Assembly (NCBI RefSeq): GCF_009755225.1
Contig: NZ_WQKZ01000003.1
Coordinates: forward strand, 1,023,679-1,087,678
DNA length: 64,000 nt
DNA from: Hymenobacter ginkgonis
GTDB taxonomy: Bacteria; Bacteroidota; Bacteroidia; Cytophagales; Hymenobacteraceae
Reading direction: 5' to 3'
Part shown: one piece after another, positions 26,241-34,051 of the stretch
Layout of the letters: each line of letters begins with the position of its first letter
Position numbering within the stretch: the first letter of the stretch is position 1
Notes under the pieces: model-generated
What the model saw: only the letters and a program-made list of their open reading frames with translations
Database searches by the model: none
Told to the model about the DNA's origin: nothing
Program-made: the position numbers and the translations under genes

Positions 26241-27617
26241 CTAATCCAGCCGCAGGCGCTCCTTAGGCTCCTCGCGGCGGTGCATCTGCAAGATGCGCTC
26301 GCTGCACCGTAGGCGCAGGGCGGCCAGCTGCAAGTTGCCGCTCTCGTGCCGAATAGCCACTTCTTTAGCTACTTCCGTCACTTGGTCTTTTATTTCCTTG
26401 AGACCCAGGCCCTGGTGGAGCAGGTGCGTTACGCCTGCTTCCAATTCGTCGCTGGCCGGCGCGGGGGCGCTGAGCTGCGCAAAATCGGGCCAGTCGGAGC
26501 GCGGAATATCGCCAATTGTAATTGGGCCTTCGCCCTGGTGCTTGCTGGCAATGCGGGTGATGAGCTGCTGCAGTTCGCGCACATTGCCGGGGTAGTCGCG
26601 CAGCAGCAGGAAGTCGTACACCTGCCGGTCGACGGGCTGCTGAATACCGTGCTGCTGCTGAAAAAAATGCTCGGCCAGCGGCACAATGTCCTCCTGGCGC
26701 TCGCGCAGGGGGGGTAGGTGGCAGGTCCAGCCCGACACGCGGTAGTACAAGTCCTGGCGGAACGCGCCCTTGTGCACCTCCGCCAGCAGGTCGCGGTTGG
26801 TGGCGCTCACTAGCCGAAAGTGCGCTTGCCGCCAGGTGTTGCTGCCCACCCGCTTGTAAGTGCCCTCCTGCAGCGCCCGAAGAAACTCGGCTTGCAAGGC
26901 CAGGGGCAGCTCGCCTAGCTCGTCCAGAAACAAGGTGCCCTCGTCGGCCAGCGCCACCGCCCCGTCGCGGGTGCTGATAGCGTTGGTAAACGCGCCCTTT
27001 TCGTGCCCAAATAGCTCGCTGCCCGACAAGCCCGGTATGAGGTTAGTGCAGTCTACGACTACGCAATCGCGCTTGCCAGGTCGCGGGTCAAAGCGGTGGA
27101 TTTCTTTGGCTACCAGCTCCTTACCCGTGCCGCTCTCGCCCGTTATCAAGACCTGGCAGTTCGAAAGGGCCATATCTACTACCTGGCGCAGGGTGTCGCG
27201 CCAGCGCTGGCTGCGGCCCACCAGGCGCTGCTGCAAGTCGGCCACCCGCGCATCAAGTTCCTGCCAGTAGCGCAGCCGCGACGTAATTATTTCCACCGGA
27301 TTATGCACATCGAACCACGAAAAAACGTCGGCGGCGCCACTGCGCAGCAGCGCCCAAGTGCTGGGGGTAGGCAGCGGGCCCACGCTCACAGCTAGCACAT
27401 TGGCCTCGGGCGTGCGGCGCACTTCGGCGAGAGACTCTTCCACCTCTGGCAGCGGCGCCTGCGCATCCAAAAACACAATGCCCGCGCCGCCGGCCCCGTC
27501 GTGGGGGCGCTGGGCGTGCAAGTCGAGCCCCGCCTTTTCGAGTTGAATAATAATGTCGGCTAGGCGGCTGCGCTGGCGGGTAAACGCCAGAAACCAGACC
27601 GGGCAGGGAGTAGTCAT
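26241..27617 (-). CDS. Sigma-54 activator-like AAA+ regulator with GAFTNA motif
   Basis: A 458-residue bacterial enhancer-binding-like protein. Residues 1-130 look like a degenerate receiver (FLDAQAP where the phospho-site would be). The AAA+ domain (about 140-385) has Walker A GESGTGKE, Walker B TLFLDELGELP and LRERQEDI. The sigma-54 contact loop reads GAFTNA instead of GAFTGA. The C-terminal 70 residues form a helical, Fis-like region (LQLAALRLRCSERILQMHR). It is convergent with the unusual gene run and may regulate it. Substitution in GAFTGA often impairs sigma-54 activation, so it may work differently. Confidence 0.88.
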   Translation of the reverse strand: MTTPCPVWFLAFTRQRSRLADIIIQLEKAGLDLHAQRPHDGAGGAGIVFLDAQAPLPEVEESLAEVRRTPEANVLAVSVGPLPTPSTWALLRSGAADVFSWFDVHNPVEIITSRLRYWQELDARVADLQQRLVGRSQRWRDTLRQVVDMALSNCQVLITGESGTGKELVAKEIHRFDPRPGKRDCVVVDCTNLIPGLSGSELFGHEKGAFTNAISTRDGAVALADEGTLFLDELGELPLALQAEFLRALQEGTYKRVGSNTWRQAHFRLVSATNRDLLAEVHKGAFRQDLYYRVSGWTCHLPPLRERQEDIVPLAEHFFQQQHGIQQPVDRQVYDFLLLRDYPGNVRELQQLITRIASKHQGEGPITIGDIPRSDWPDFAQLSAPAPASDELEAGVTHLLHQGLGLKEIKDQVTEVAKEVAIRHESGNLQLAALRLRCSERILQMHRREEPKERLRLD

Positions 27618-27674
27618 ACCTAGGTGGGAAAAGAGCGAGCGCTAAAAAAGCAGCGCAGAACAGCAGGTACTAAG

Positions 27675-27706
27675 TAAAGATAATAGAAAGGGGCTAGTAA
27701 AGCAAA
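27675..27706 (-). promoter_or_regulatory. Candidate Bacteroidota-type promoter of the AAA+ regulator
   Basis: On the minus strand TTTG (27703-27706) is followed after 20 bases by TATCTTTA (27675-27682). This is close to the TTTG / TAnnTTTG consensus at normal spacing, 58 bases before the start codon. Confidence 0.4.
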
Positions 27707-28102
27707 CGGGTTATATTTGCCCATAACCACTTGTAATGCAATATATTAATTGAAGTTATGAATAAGCTAAAGCGTCGATAGTTGCTACGCCTGTTTGACT
27801 CGGATTTAATGGCTGCCGCTCGCCTCACGGCTCCAACCAACTAGGATACATGAGCCGTCCAACTATTTTCCGAGGGGCTAACCGCCTGCTGGCGCTCGGC
27901 CCGGACGGCTTCCACCTATTAAACGGTTGTAGCAGTGCCTCGAAAGCTCCGCGCTAGAGCCTGTACCTCGGAGTGCCCGCCAGTTTACGGTACTTGATGG
28001 AATCGCGAGTTATTACCGATGAATACCTCGAAAGCGTGTGGGGAATCCTGTCCGTGCACTGGTGAAAAGTCGCGCTGCGCCAGTTTATTTAGCTAAATTC
28101 TA
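27707..28102. other. Intergenic, no intact gene
   Basis: AT-rich at the left edge, then about 300 bases with short protein-like runs broken by stops. For example, the plus strand reads RYLMESRVITDEYLESVWG near 27990-28045. I do not recognise them. A small hairpin with a T run (28120-28138) lies just beyond, at the integrase scar. Confidence 0.4.
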
Positions 28103-28205
28103 TTAAAAACCGCGTTCAGGCCGCTGCAAGCGGCTTTTAATGGGTCGGGGTGCTTGCTGCTGGGCAGAGGTGCTTACGGCGCTACCCCCTTTTTGCCACC
28201 TCTCG
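28103..28205 (-). pseudogene. Integrase 3'-end scar
   Basis: The minus strand reads RWQKGGSAVSTSAQQQA, matching the end of the intact integrase at 37333-38760 (VAKKGGNSVSTSTQQEA). Similarity continues into the sequence past the stop (compare 28100-28160 with 37300-37360). It begins four bases after the stop of the T9SS-sorted gene. Confidence 0.75.
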
Positions 28206-28209
28206 CCGT

Positions 28210-29421
28210 TTATTCCACGACCAGCTTGCGGACGGCATCGCCCACGCGCACCTGGTAGAGGCCAGGTGACAAGCTGGCGATGTCGAGCGTGCCGGTAAGC
28301 GGGAGCGCAGGAGTGGCCAAGCACACGCGGCCCGTAAGGTCGTAAATGGTGACGGGGACATTGGCCGGTGCCTGCCCCAGGGTCAGCGTACCACGGGCGG
28401 GGTTTGGCGAGAGCGTGAACCCTACGGGCGTGGCCGCGTGCGTGGCCGTGACAATTCCCCCGGTCAGGGTATAGATTTCCAGCGCCCCGTTGAGTAAGTA
28501 AACGTTCGGGCCGTTGGCAGCTAGGCCCAGCGAGTTGGAGCGTGCGGCGACAGTCGCCAGTAGCACCGGCGCAGTGGGGGTGCTGATGCTAAACGCCTGC
28601 AACGTACTAGGGCTGCTGACCACAAAAGCATACAGGCCGGTGGTATACACGGTTGTGCTGCTCATAGCCAGTTGGGTGCCACCATTGTTGGCAATGCTAC
28701 TGAGTAACACCGGATTTAAGGGGTCGCTCACGTTGTAGATGTATACCGTGCCGGCAGTGGCCGTGGCCGCTAGGACGCCGGCAGCCAGCTTGCCGCTTAC
28801 CGCCCCAATGGCGCCCGTAAGCGTTGCGTGCAGCCTGGGCTGGCTAGGCGTGCTCAGGTCGTAAACGTAGCACTGGCTGCCGCTCTGCGCGTAGGCTACC
28901 GTGCCGTTTAGGGTGATGTTATCCGCTGGGCAGGCCAGCGTGCCGAGTTGGTTGAGGGTGGGGTCAAAGACCTGCAACTGGCCTGTGTTCGTAACCAGGC
29001 AGACCAGGGAGCTATTAGCGGCCATGCTGAACGAGGGGGCCGAAATAGTGATTAGCCTGCCCGTAACGGGGGCGGTAGGGACGCTCACGTCTACCAACTG
29101 CAGCGTTCCCGGGTAGGGGTAGGGGTCGCTTATTTGCCCCCGCACGTAAGCTTTGGTGCCGCTCACCACCACGCTACGGGCCTGATTGGCGGCGGTGGCG
29201 GCCTTAAAAACCGGGGCACTCGGCGTGCTCGCGTCGTAAATCCGCAACTGCCGAGAGCCAAAGTCGGCCAGGTAGACCATAGAGCCATTGGCCGCAATAT
29301 TGAGCGAAGTGCCCGTGTAGCCGTCGTTCAGGCTGGCCGCGCGCGTAAGGGTTTGGGCAGAAGCCGCATAAGCGCTAAGCAAAGCAAAGCTTAGCAAGAA
29401 GCTGGATAAGGGCTGTGGCAT
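28210..29421 (-). CDS. LVIVD-like repeat protein with T9SS sorting domain
   Basis: A 403-residue secreted protein. A signal peptide (SSFLLSFALLSAYAASAQ) is followed by about six repeats of the type VYIYNVSDPLNPVLLSSI, which resemble LVIVD/beta-propeller blades. A C-terminal type IX secretion sorting domain of about 75 residues begins GFTLSPNPARGTLTL and ends GLYQVRVGDAVRKLVVE. It should be exported and attached to the cell surface. Integrase fragments lie directly on both sides, so the gene looks like cargo inserted into or retained within a broken integrase gene. The binding partner is unknown. Confidence 0.88.
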   Translation of the reverse strand: MPQPLSSFLLSFALLSAYAASAQTLTRAASLNDGYTGTSLNIAANGSMVYLADFGSRQLRIYDASTPSAPVFKAATAANQARSVVVSGTKAYVRGQISDPYPYPGTLQLVDVSVPTAPVTGRLITISAPSFSMAANSSLVCLVTNTGQLQVFDPTLNQLGTLACPADNITLNGTVAYAQSGSQCYVYDLSTPSQPRLHATLTGAIGAVSGKLAAGVLAATATAGTVYIYNVSDPLNPVLLSSIANNGGTQLAMSSTTVYTTGLYAFVVSSPSTLQAFSISTPTAPVLLATVAARSNSLGLAANGPNVYLLNGALEIYTLTGGIVTATHAATPVGFTLSPNPARGTLTLGQAPANVPVTIYDLTGRVCLATPALPLTGTLDIASLSPGLYQVRVGDAVRKLVVE

Positions 29422-29522
29422 GGGGTGGGAAGAAAAAAGCCGCCAAAAATACGCCTACTTCCTATCCAAGGTTATGCCTGCAAACGCGAAAGAGTCGGGG
29501 GTAGCCGTTGGGCTATTTCGCG

Positions 29523-29595
29523 TTACTTATCAACCAGTTGTGCTTCGCAGATGTCTGCGAAGCGGTTGCGGCTGCTCTCGGTGCGGCGCCCGATA
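29523..29595 (-). pseudogene. Integrase C-terminal fragment
   Basis: The minus strand reads RTESSRNRFADICEAQLVDK then stop, against RTESSFNRYVGIDEAELVET in the intact integrase at 37333-38760, the region of the catalytic tyrosine. The tyrosine itself is Phe here. With the scar at 28103-28205 it reconstitutes most of the last 45 residues of an integrase, split by 1.3 kb. Confidence 0.75.
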
Positions 29596-29630
29596 TACCC
29601 AGTGGCTTTAGCTATTTCAGGAGTCGCTAG

Positions 29631-29876
29631 CTACTTCTTAATCGGACTCGTACTTACCGGAACCTGCATATCCGCGGGCTTGCTCTTCTGCTCCATTTTT
29701 TGACCGAGGGCTTTGCTATCCTTGACCACTTTGGGGCCCTTGTAGGTAGCCGCGCGCTGGTCGGGCGTCTTGGTGCTGGGCTTGGCCGGGCTAGGGTTGT
29801 CGTGGGGGGTAGCAGGCGTTTGGGCCTGAGCCGTGCTCAGAGCGAGGAGGCTGGCCACTGCGAGAAGCGTTTTCAT
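29631..29876 (-). CDS. Small exported hypothetical protein
   Basis: An 81-residue protein with a clear signal peptide (MKTLLAVASLLALSTAQAQ) and a short, Lys/Pro/Thr-rich mature part (TPDQRAATYKGPKVVKDSK). It would be periplasmic and positively charged. No family is recognised. It lies next to an integrase fragment and has no evident operon partner. Confidence 0.65.
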   Translation of the reverse strand: MKTLLAVASLLALSTAQAQTPATPHDNPSPAKPSTKTPDQRAATYKGPKVVKDSKALGQKMEQKSKPADMQVPVSTSPIKK

Positions 29877-29963
29877 AAGCTTAGGGTGGGTTAGAGAGGT
29901 ATTGTGTGAGTAGTAACAGCTTTGTGGTTCTTAGCGGGACATCTAATTGCAGGCGGAAGCAGG

Positions 29964-30269
29964 CTACAAGCCCTGCTCACAATTAACTGCCAGGCGTAGG
30001 GTCTGCAACGCCAGTACGAGGGCCTCTACTAAATAGGCCTGTAAGTCTCGTGCCAGCAGCTCTGATTGCTGCTGGAGCGTGCGCAAACGTGTTTCCAGCA
30101 GCAGTATGCTCGGTTCGGCGCTTGGGCAGAGGTGCAGGTCGTGCAGCAGGTTTGTCACGCGAGCCAAGATGTTCTTCAAGTCGACAACCTCCGTACTCCT
30201 TGGTATAAGATTTTCCCGCGCTAACCCCAGGTGGCGACTTAGTAAATCTGCTAGCGTGGCATCTTTCAT
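29964..30269 (-). CDS. Small helical hypothetical protein
   Basis: A 101-residue, almost wholly alpha-helical protein (MKDATLADLLSRHLGLAREN, later LLLETRLRTLQQQSELLARD). The frame is open further upstream, but protein-like sequence starts at ATG 30269. There is no signal peptide. The function is unknown. A DUF3606-like gene starts shortly upstream on the same strand. Confidence 0.6.
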   Translation of the reverse strand: MKDATLADLLSRHLGLARENLIPRSTEVVDLKNILARVTNLLHDLHLCPSAEPSILLLETRLRTLQQQSELLARDLQAYLVEALVLALQTLRLAVNCEQGL

Positions 30270-30343
30270 GGTAGGGGCCGGTAGGTTTAATTTAAGTGAT
30301 GGGCGCGGGCGCGCAGCAACTTCAACGTGCTTAAAAGGGTTAT

Positions 30344-30508
30344 TTACCGGCTGAGGTGGGCTTGCACATCGCTCACAAGCAAGCCCACCGCGAGCACGGC
30401 ATTGCGCAGGCGGGTCTCCGTGCAGTTGAAGGTACGACACCAGTAATTCACTTCGTTGGTAGACAAGACATTGACGCGAGTAGCGTCGGCGGGGATAGCA
30501 GGATACAT
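30344..30508 (-). CDS. DUF3606-like small protein
   Basis: A 54-residue protein starting MYPAIPADATRVNV. It contains the family pattern V-N-V-x(4)-E-V-x-Y-W-x(2)-x-F-x-C-T-E-x-x-L-x-x-A-V-x-x-V-G, ending VSDVQAHLSR. DUF3606 proteins are short, widespread and of unknown role. It may be co-transcribed with the helical protein gene 74 bases downstream. Confidence 0.7.
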   Translation of the reverse strand: MYPAIPADATRVNVLSTNEVNYWCRTFNCTETRLRNAVLAVGLLVSDVQAHLSR

Positions 30509-30555
30509 AACAATTAGATGGGGATGGTATAGCCGGTGTACAGTAACGGCAAGTG

Positions 30556-31038
30556 CTAAGGAAGGCGTGCGTCTTTAAATACTCCGTTGGTAATCGTACT
30601 GGTGGCCGTGTAAAAGGTCGTGCCCGAGAAGGTGCCCTCAAGTACGCCAGTACTTGTTTCCGTGAGCGTTGCCAGGCGGTTGTTGTCGTAGCTGGCCCCC
30701 ACAGCTTGGCTGCTGTTGTGGTAAATGCTTGACGTGAGTACGTAGGGCGGCTGCCCGGCCAGCCGTTCAAAATTGAGGGTAAGCGCTTCGCTCGTGCCGG
30801 TGGTGGGCGCCGTGGTGTTCAGGGTGATGAGCAAATCTTCGAAAGTCTGTCCCCCCTTGTTCATGCGGGAGCTAAGTTGGGCCATTACCTGGCAGCTTAT
30901 TAAGCGGCCATCGAGCAGGTAGCTGCCAACACCAGGCGTAGGGGTGAGGGTAGGCAACGGCTGGTCTTTTTTGGCGCACGCACTCACGCCTAGTACCAGC
31001 GCAAAGGCGAGGAGTAGGGGCGAGAGAAGGCGTCGCAT
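30556..31038 (-). CDS. Putative lipoprotein of unknown function
   Basis: A 160-residue lipoprotein. The signal peptide ends LGVSAC with lipidated Cys21 and a following AKKDQPLP. The mature part is beta-rich (LLITLNTTAPTTGTSEALTLNF, TGVLEGTFSGTTFYT), typical of small Bacteroidota outer-membrane lipoproteins with a beta-barrel-like or Ig-like fold. No enzymatic motif is visible. It is a single gene between small cytoplasmic ORFs and a pseudogene field. Confidence 0.8.
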   Translation of the reverse strand: MRRLLSPLLLAFALVLGVSACAKKDQPLPTLTPTPGVGSYLLDGRLISCQVMAQLSSRMNKGGQTFEDLLITLNTTAPTTGTSEALTLNFERLAGQPPYVLTSSIYHNSSQAVGASYDNNRLATLTETSTGVLEGTFSGTTFYTATSTITNGVFKDARLP

Positions 31039-31539
31039 GGGAGTATGAAGGAGAGCGCAGTTGGTGCACCGTGGGTTTAGGAGGTTTGCTTAAAGAGTAT
31101 GATTATCTGAATGATGCACTTCTTATCGGTGAGCGGGCTGGCAATGGGTACAATCTCTTTTGTGGCAGCAGCAATTGTTCAGCTGGGCGTTGTTGGTAAT
31201 GGGGTTATAGTCATTGAAATTGTTCGGAATATAATACTAATTCGGCGCTAGTCGACTTGCGCGAACTCATTGCCCAGGTCAATGGCTGGTGTAGGTGGGC
31301 TTTCAGCAAGAGGTCTGTGCCCCCATTGGTCTTGACCGCACAACGTTGGCTACGCAGGGGGTAGTAAAACGCAGCAGGCGCTCCATTCGGGGCAAATAAA
31401 ACTGAGAGCCGTTCCGCGCTGCCCCGCTGGTCAAGTGGCTCGACGGTACGACCAAAAAGTAAGCCAAGGGCTGCCTAGCTAGATGCGAGGGAACCCAGCA
31501 AAAAGAACACCAGTAATTGCCCAGCCGCGTTTCACTCGC
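31039..31539. other. Intergenic, eroded sequence
   Basis: No gene. A short minus-strand run near 31370-31398 (PRMERLLRF) resembles the phage-region protein at 46757-47182 (PQVERLLQL), but it is too short to call. Confidence 0.4.
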
Positions 31540-31804
31540 CTATAAGTGCGCCAGCCACCAGTAGGTGTGCTGCTTGAAGCGCTGGTACCAGCGCCACAGC
31601 CAGTACAGGGCTAGCACCGCCAGCGCCCACACCAGGTAGGCCCGGCCCAGGCTAGGGACGTAGGCGGGCAGCTACGCGCTAGCGGGGACAAAAGCCAGCA
31701 CCGGCGGCACGAATGGCACATGGTGCAGCAGCGCCCACTCGGCATTGGCCCGGATGTTGGGCACCAGAAGCCGCGCGGCTAAGAATCGGGGGAAGTGGTA
31801 GCGG
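31540..31804 (-). pseudogene. Membrane protein remnant with in-frame stop
   Basis: The minus strand reads LLVPNIRANAEWALLHHVPF and LAFVPASA, then a TAG, then AYVPSLGRAYLVWALAVLAL and YWLWRWYQRFKQHTYWWLAHL. At least one hydrophobic helix is recognisable. The start is missing and one stop interrupts the frame. The family is not identified. Confidence 0.65.
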
Positions 31805-31860
31805 GCAGGCTGGTCATAAGCAGGGTAGGGGGTAAGATGAAAATAAGCGGACGCGGCAGC

Positions 31861-32032
31861 TTACCCCGGCTCCAGCGCCGCCTCGTGGCTGTGCCTGGCT
31901 CTGTAATCGGTGGGCGAGTGCCCGGTCATATCCTTGGATACCGTGCAAAAGGCCTAGGCATCCGAACAACTTGCCGCGTACATCACCTCATTCACTATTT
32001 CGTGCGACAACTCCAGCTTGGCGCGTCTTAGT
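31861..32032 (-). pseudogene. AraC-family HTH remnant
   Basis: The minus strand reads LRRAKLELSHEIVNEVMYAA, SCSDA, an in-frame TAG, then AFCTVSKDMTGHSPTDYRAR. This is the second half of an AraC/XylS DNA-binding domain (consensus VxEVAxxxGFxDxxxFxxxFKKxxGxSPxxYR). The stop, and missing residues where the second HTH starts, show that it is dead. Confidence 0.8.
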
Positions 32033-32229
32033 TGGAGACCGGAACGATGCTGCCCACCATGTGCCCGGCCGGAATAAGAATGGAGATGTGTTTCCTGGCT
32101 TAAAACTGTAGAGTAAAAGTTGTCGCATTCGCCCCCTTACTTAGTCACGAATCCCCCCGTCTTTGCCGCTATCTGGCCAATAAATTTGCTAAAAAAATTA
32201 GCTGGCACTATCCTCCGTTTTATTGCTTG

Positions 32230-32490
32230 AAACCCCCTCTAGCTATGACTTCGCGCACTATTACCCGCTTCTACTAGAGCTTTATGTTCCCTTTTGCCTG
32301 CTGCTGCTGACTGACAGCGTAGCTGGCTTACTGCTGGAGAAAACGGCCAGCAAGCCACGCGCCAGCTTGGCTACCCCGCTATCTCATGACCATCATAGGC
32401 ACAACCAAAATCCTGGGCGCGCTGGCCCTGCTCCAACCCAGGTGCCGCGAAGGCGTGAGCGTTTGCCGGCTTCGTATTAACCCAACTTTT
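32230..32490 (+). pseudogene. DoxX-family membrane protein remnant
   Basis: The plus strand contains WLPRYLMTIIGTTKILGALA and LLQPR, the core of DoxX proteins (YL..IIG.AKILGALALL.P), preceded and followed by frameshifted DoxX-like pieces (FAGF after 32455 in another frame). At least two frameshifts are needed to restore a protein. Confidence 0.65.
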
Positions 32491-32507
32491 TTTAAGTAGC
32501 CAATACC

Positions 32508-33083
32508 ATGAGGAAGATTAAAATAATGGAGCACATCTCCCTAGACGGGGTGATGCAGCACGAAAACGATGAAAGCTTCGCCCATGGCAACTGGACGACT
32601 CCCTATCGCACGCCGGCGGGGCTAGCGGCCGTGGTCGAGGCTTATGGCAGTAGCTTCGATTTGTTGCTGGGCCGCCGCACTTACGATGCCTGGGCTGAAT
32701 TTTGGCCTAAAGCCGGGGATAGCCCGATGGCGAACGGGCTGAATGCGGCGACCAAATACGTTGCTACCCACCGGCCCGGCAGCCTCCAGTGGGGTCCGGT
32801 CCAGGACTTAGGTGCGGACATCCTCGCCGGTATTCGCGCCCTCCAGGCCACGGACGGCCCGGACCTACTTGTTTGCGGCAGCTCCACGCTAACGACCGTA
32901 TTGCTTGAGCAGGGCTTGGTTGACGAGGTGGTGCTATTGGTCTACCCGGTCTTGCTGGGCCGGGGCAAGCGCTTGTTTTCGGACCGAGCCGACCCGCGCG
33001 AACTCGCGTTCGTCAGCTCGCAGGCGACGTCCACGGGCGTGCTCCTCAACACCTATCGCCACGTGGGCGCCCTACAACCCTAA
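32508..33083 (+). CDS. RibD C-terminal / dihydrofolate reductase-like protein
   Basis: A 191-residue protein of the dihydrofolate reductase / RibD C-terminal fold. Visible are the N-terminal strand and motif MEHISLDGVMQ, LLLGRRTYDAWAEFWP, and the NADPH-binding strand region DLLVCGSSTLTTVLLEQGLVD followed by VYPVLLGRGKRLF. The family uses NADPH to reduce pteridine-like or other small substrates. Most stand-alone members of this subgroup have no known substrate. The start is at ATG 32508 beside the DoxX remnant. Confidence 0.88.
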   Translation: MRKIKIMEHISLDGVMQHENDESFAHGNWTTPYRTPAGLAAVVEAYGSSFDLLLGRRTYDAWAEFWPKAGDSPMANGLNAATKYVATHRPGSLQWGPVQDLGADILAGIRALQATDGPDLLVCGSSTLTTVLLEQGLVDEVVLLVYPVLLGRGKRLFSDRADPRELAFVSSQATSTGVLLNTYRHVGALQP

Positions 33084-33153
33084 GGCGGTGAGCCGCCAGC
33101 CAGTGGCAGCAGCAAGTGCTTTATGCAGACGGCGTAACAAATTCAGCCGCAAC

Positions 33154-34050
33154 CTACTGGCTGTTTTTCCTGGAGCCTGCTTTCCTGCTTGGTCCGCTTT
33201 TACCTACGGGGTGTTGGGGTAAGCTGGTCGTTTGCACCACTAGCCCTTGGTTGGGCTGCCAGTGGTCGTATTCCATAGCCTGGGCGGTTTGCTGGGCGGC
33301 GGCCTCGCCCTGCAGGCGGGCAACTACGTGCAAGGCCCCGTCGATACCCGCCGAAATGCCGGCGGTGGTAACTACCTGGCCATTGTCGACAAAGCGCGTG
33401 CCGCGCAGAATGCGCGCGCTGGGCGTAGCCTGCTGCAGCGCGTCGATGTAGCTGTGGTAGGTAGTGGCCTGCTTGCCATCTAGCAGGCCGGCTTTGCCCA
33501 GCAACCCCGCGCCCGTGCACACCGAAAGCAGTACTTCGGACCGGGCGGCGCAGGCCTGCACCCAGCGCACTACCCCCTCCTGGGTTAACAAGGAGCCCAG
33601 GTTGCCGCCCGGTAGCACTACAATGTCGGGCGGCGGGCACGTGGCGAGCGTGTAGCGCGGCGTTATCGACACAAACCCTTGGCTAAGTACTGGTTCGAGG
33701 GTGGCCGCGACCGTATAGACTTGGAAGCCGGGGGTGACGGTAAATACTTCGCTCGGCCCGGCGAAGTCCAGTACTTCCATGCCGGTAAACACCAAGATGG
33801 CGACGTTTTTAGGTTGAGCCGGCGTGGCGGCAGTGGCCGGGCTCGAGGCCGTAGAAAGTTGCGCTAGGGCCATGCCACAGTGCGGGCAGGTGCCCGGCGC
33901 GGGGTAAGTAGCCTGGTCGCAGGTGCCGCCGCAGGGCGGGCAAGACCATTGCAAGGCGCTACCGTTACTGACGGGGGTAAGCCGTTGGGCCGCCACAAAG
34001 CTGGCCGGTGCCAGCCATAGCCCGAAGAATAGCAAAACAAGCCGTTTCAT
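33154..34050 (-). CDS. Exported DJ-1/PfpI protein with zinc-ribbon-like N-terminus
   Basis: About 298 residues. The signal peptide (LVLLFFGLWLAPASFVAAQ) is followed by a short Cys module, CPPCGGTCDQ and CPHCGM, like heavy-metal-binding/zinc-ribbon domains of exported proteins. A DJ-1/PfpI domain (about 85-270) follows, with VLVFTGMEVLDFAGPSEVF, PDIVVLPGGNLG and the nucleophile elbow LLSVCTGAGLLG. Start ATG 34050 gives the signal peptide. It begins two bases past the stop of the upstream GlxA-type regulator, so the pair is an operon. An exported DJ-1 with a metal module is unusual. Confidence 0.85.
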   Translation of the reverse strand: MKRLVLLFFGLWLAPASFVAAQRLTPVSNGSALQWSCPPCGGTCDQATYPAPGTCPHCGMALAQLSTASSPATAATPAQPKNVAILVFTGMEVLDFAGPSEVFTVTPGFQVYTVAATLEPVLSQGFVSITPRYTLATCPPPDIVVLPGGNLGSLLTQEGVVRWVQACAARSEVLLSVCTGAGLLGKAGLLDGKQATTYHSYIDALQQATPSARILRGTRFVDNGQVVTTAGISAGIDGALHVVARLQGEAAAQQTAQAMEYDHWQPNQGLVVQTTSLPQHPVGKSGPSRKAGSRKNSQ

Positions 34051-34051
34051 A

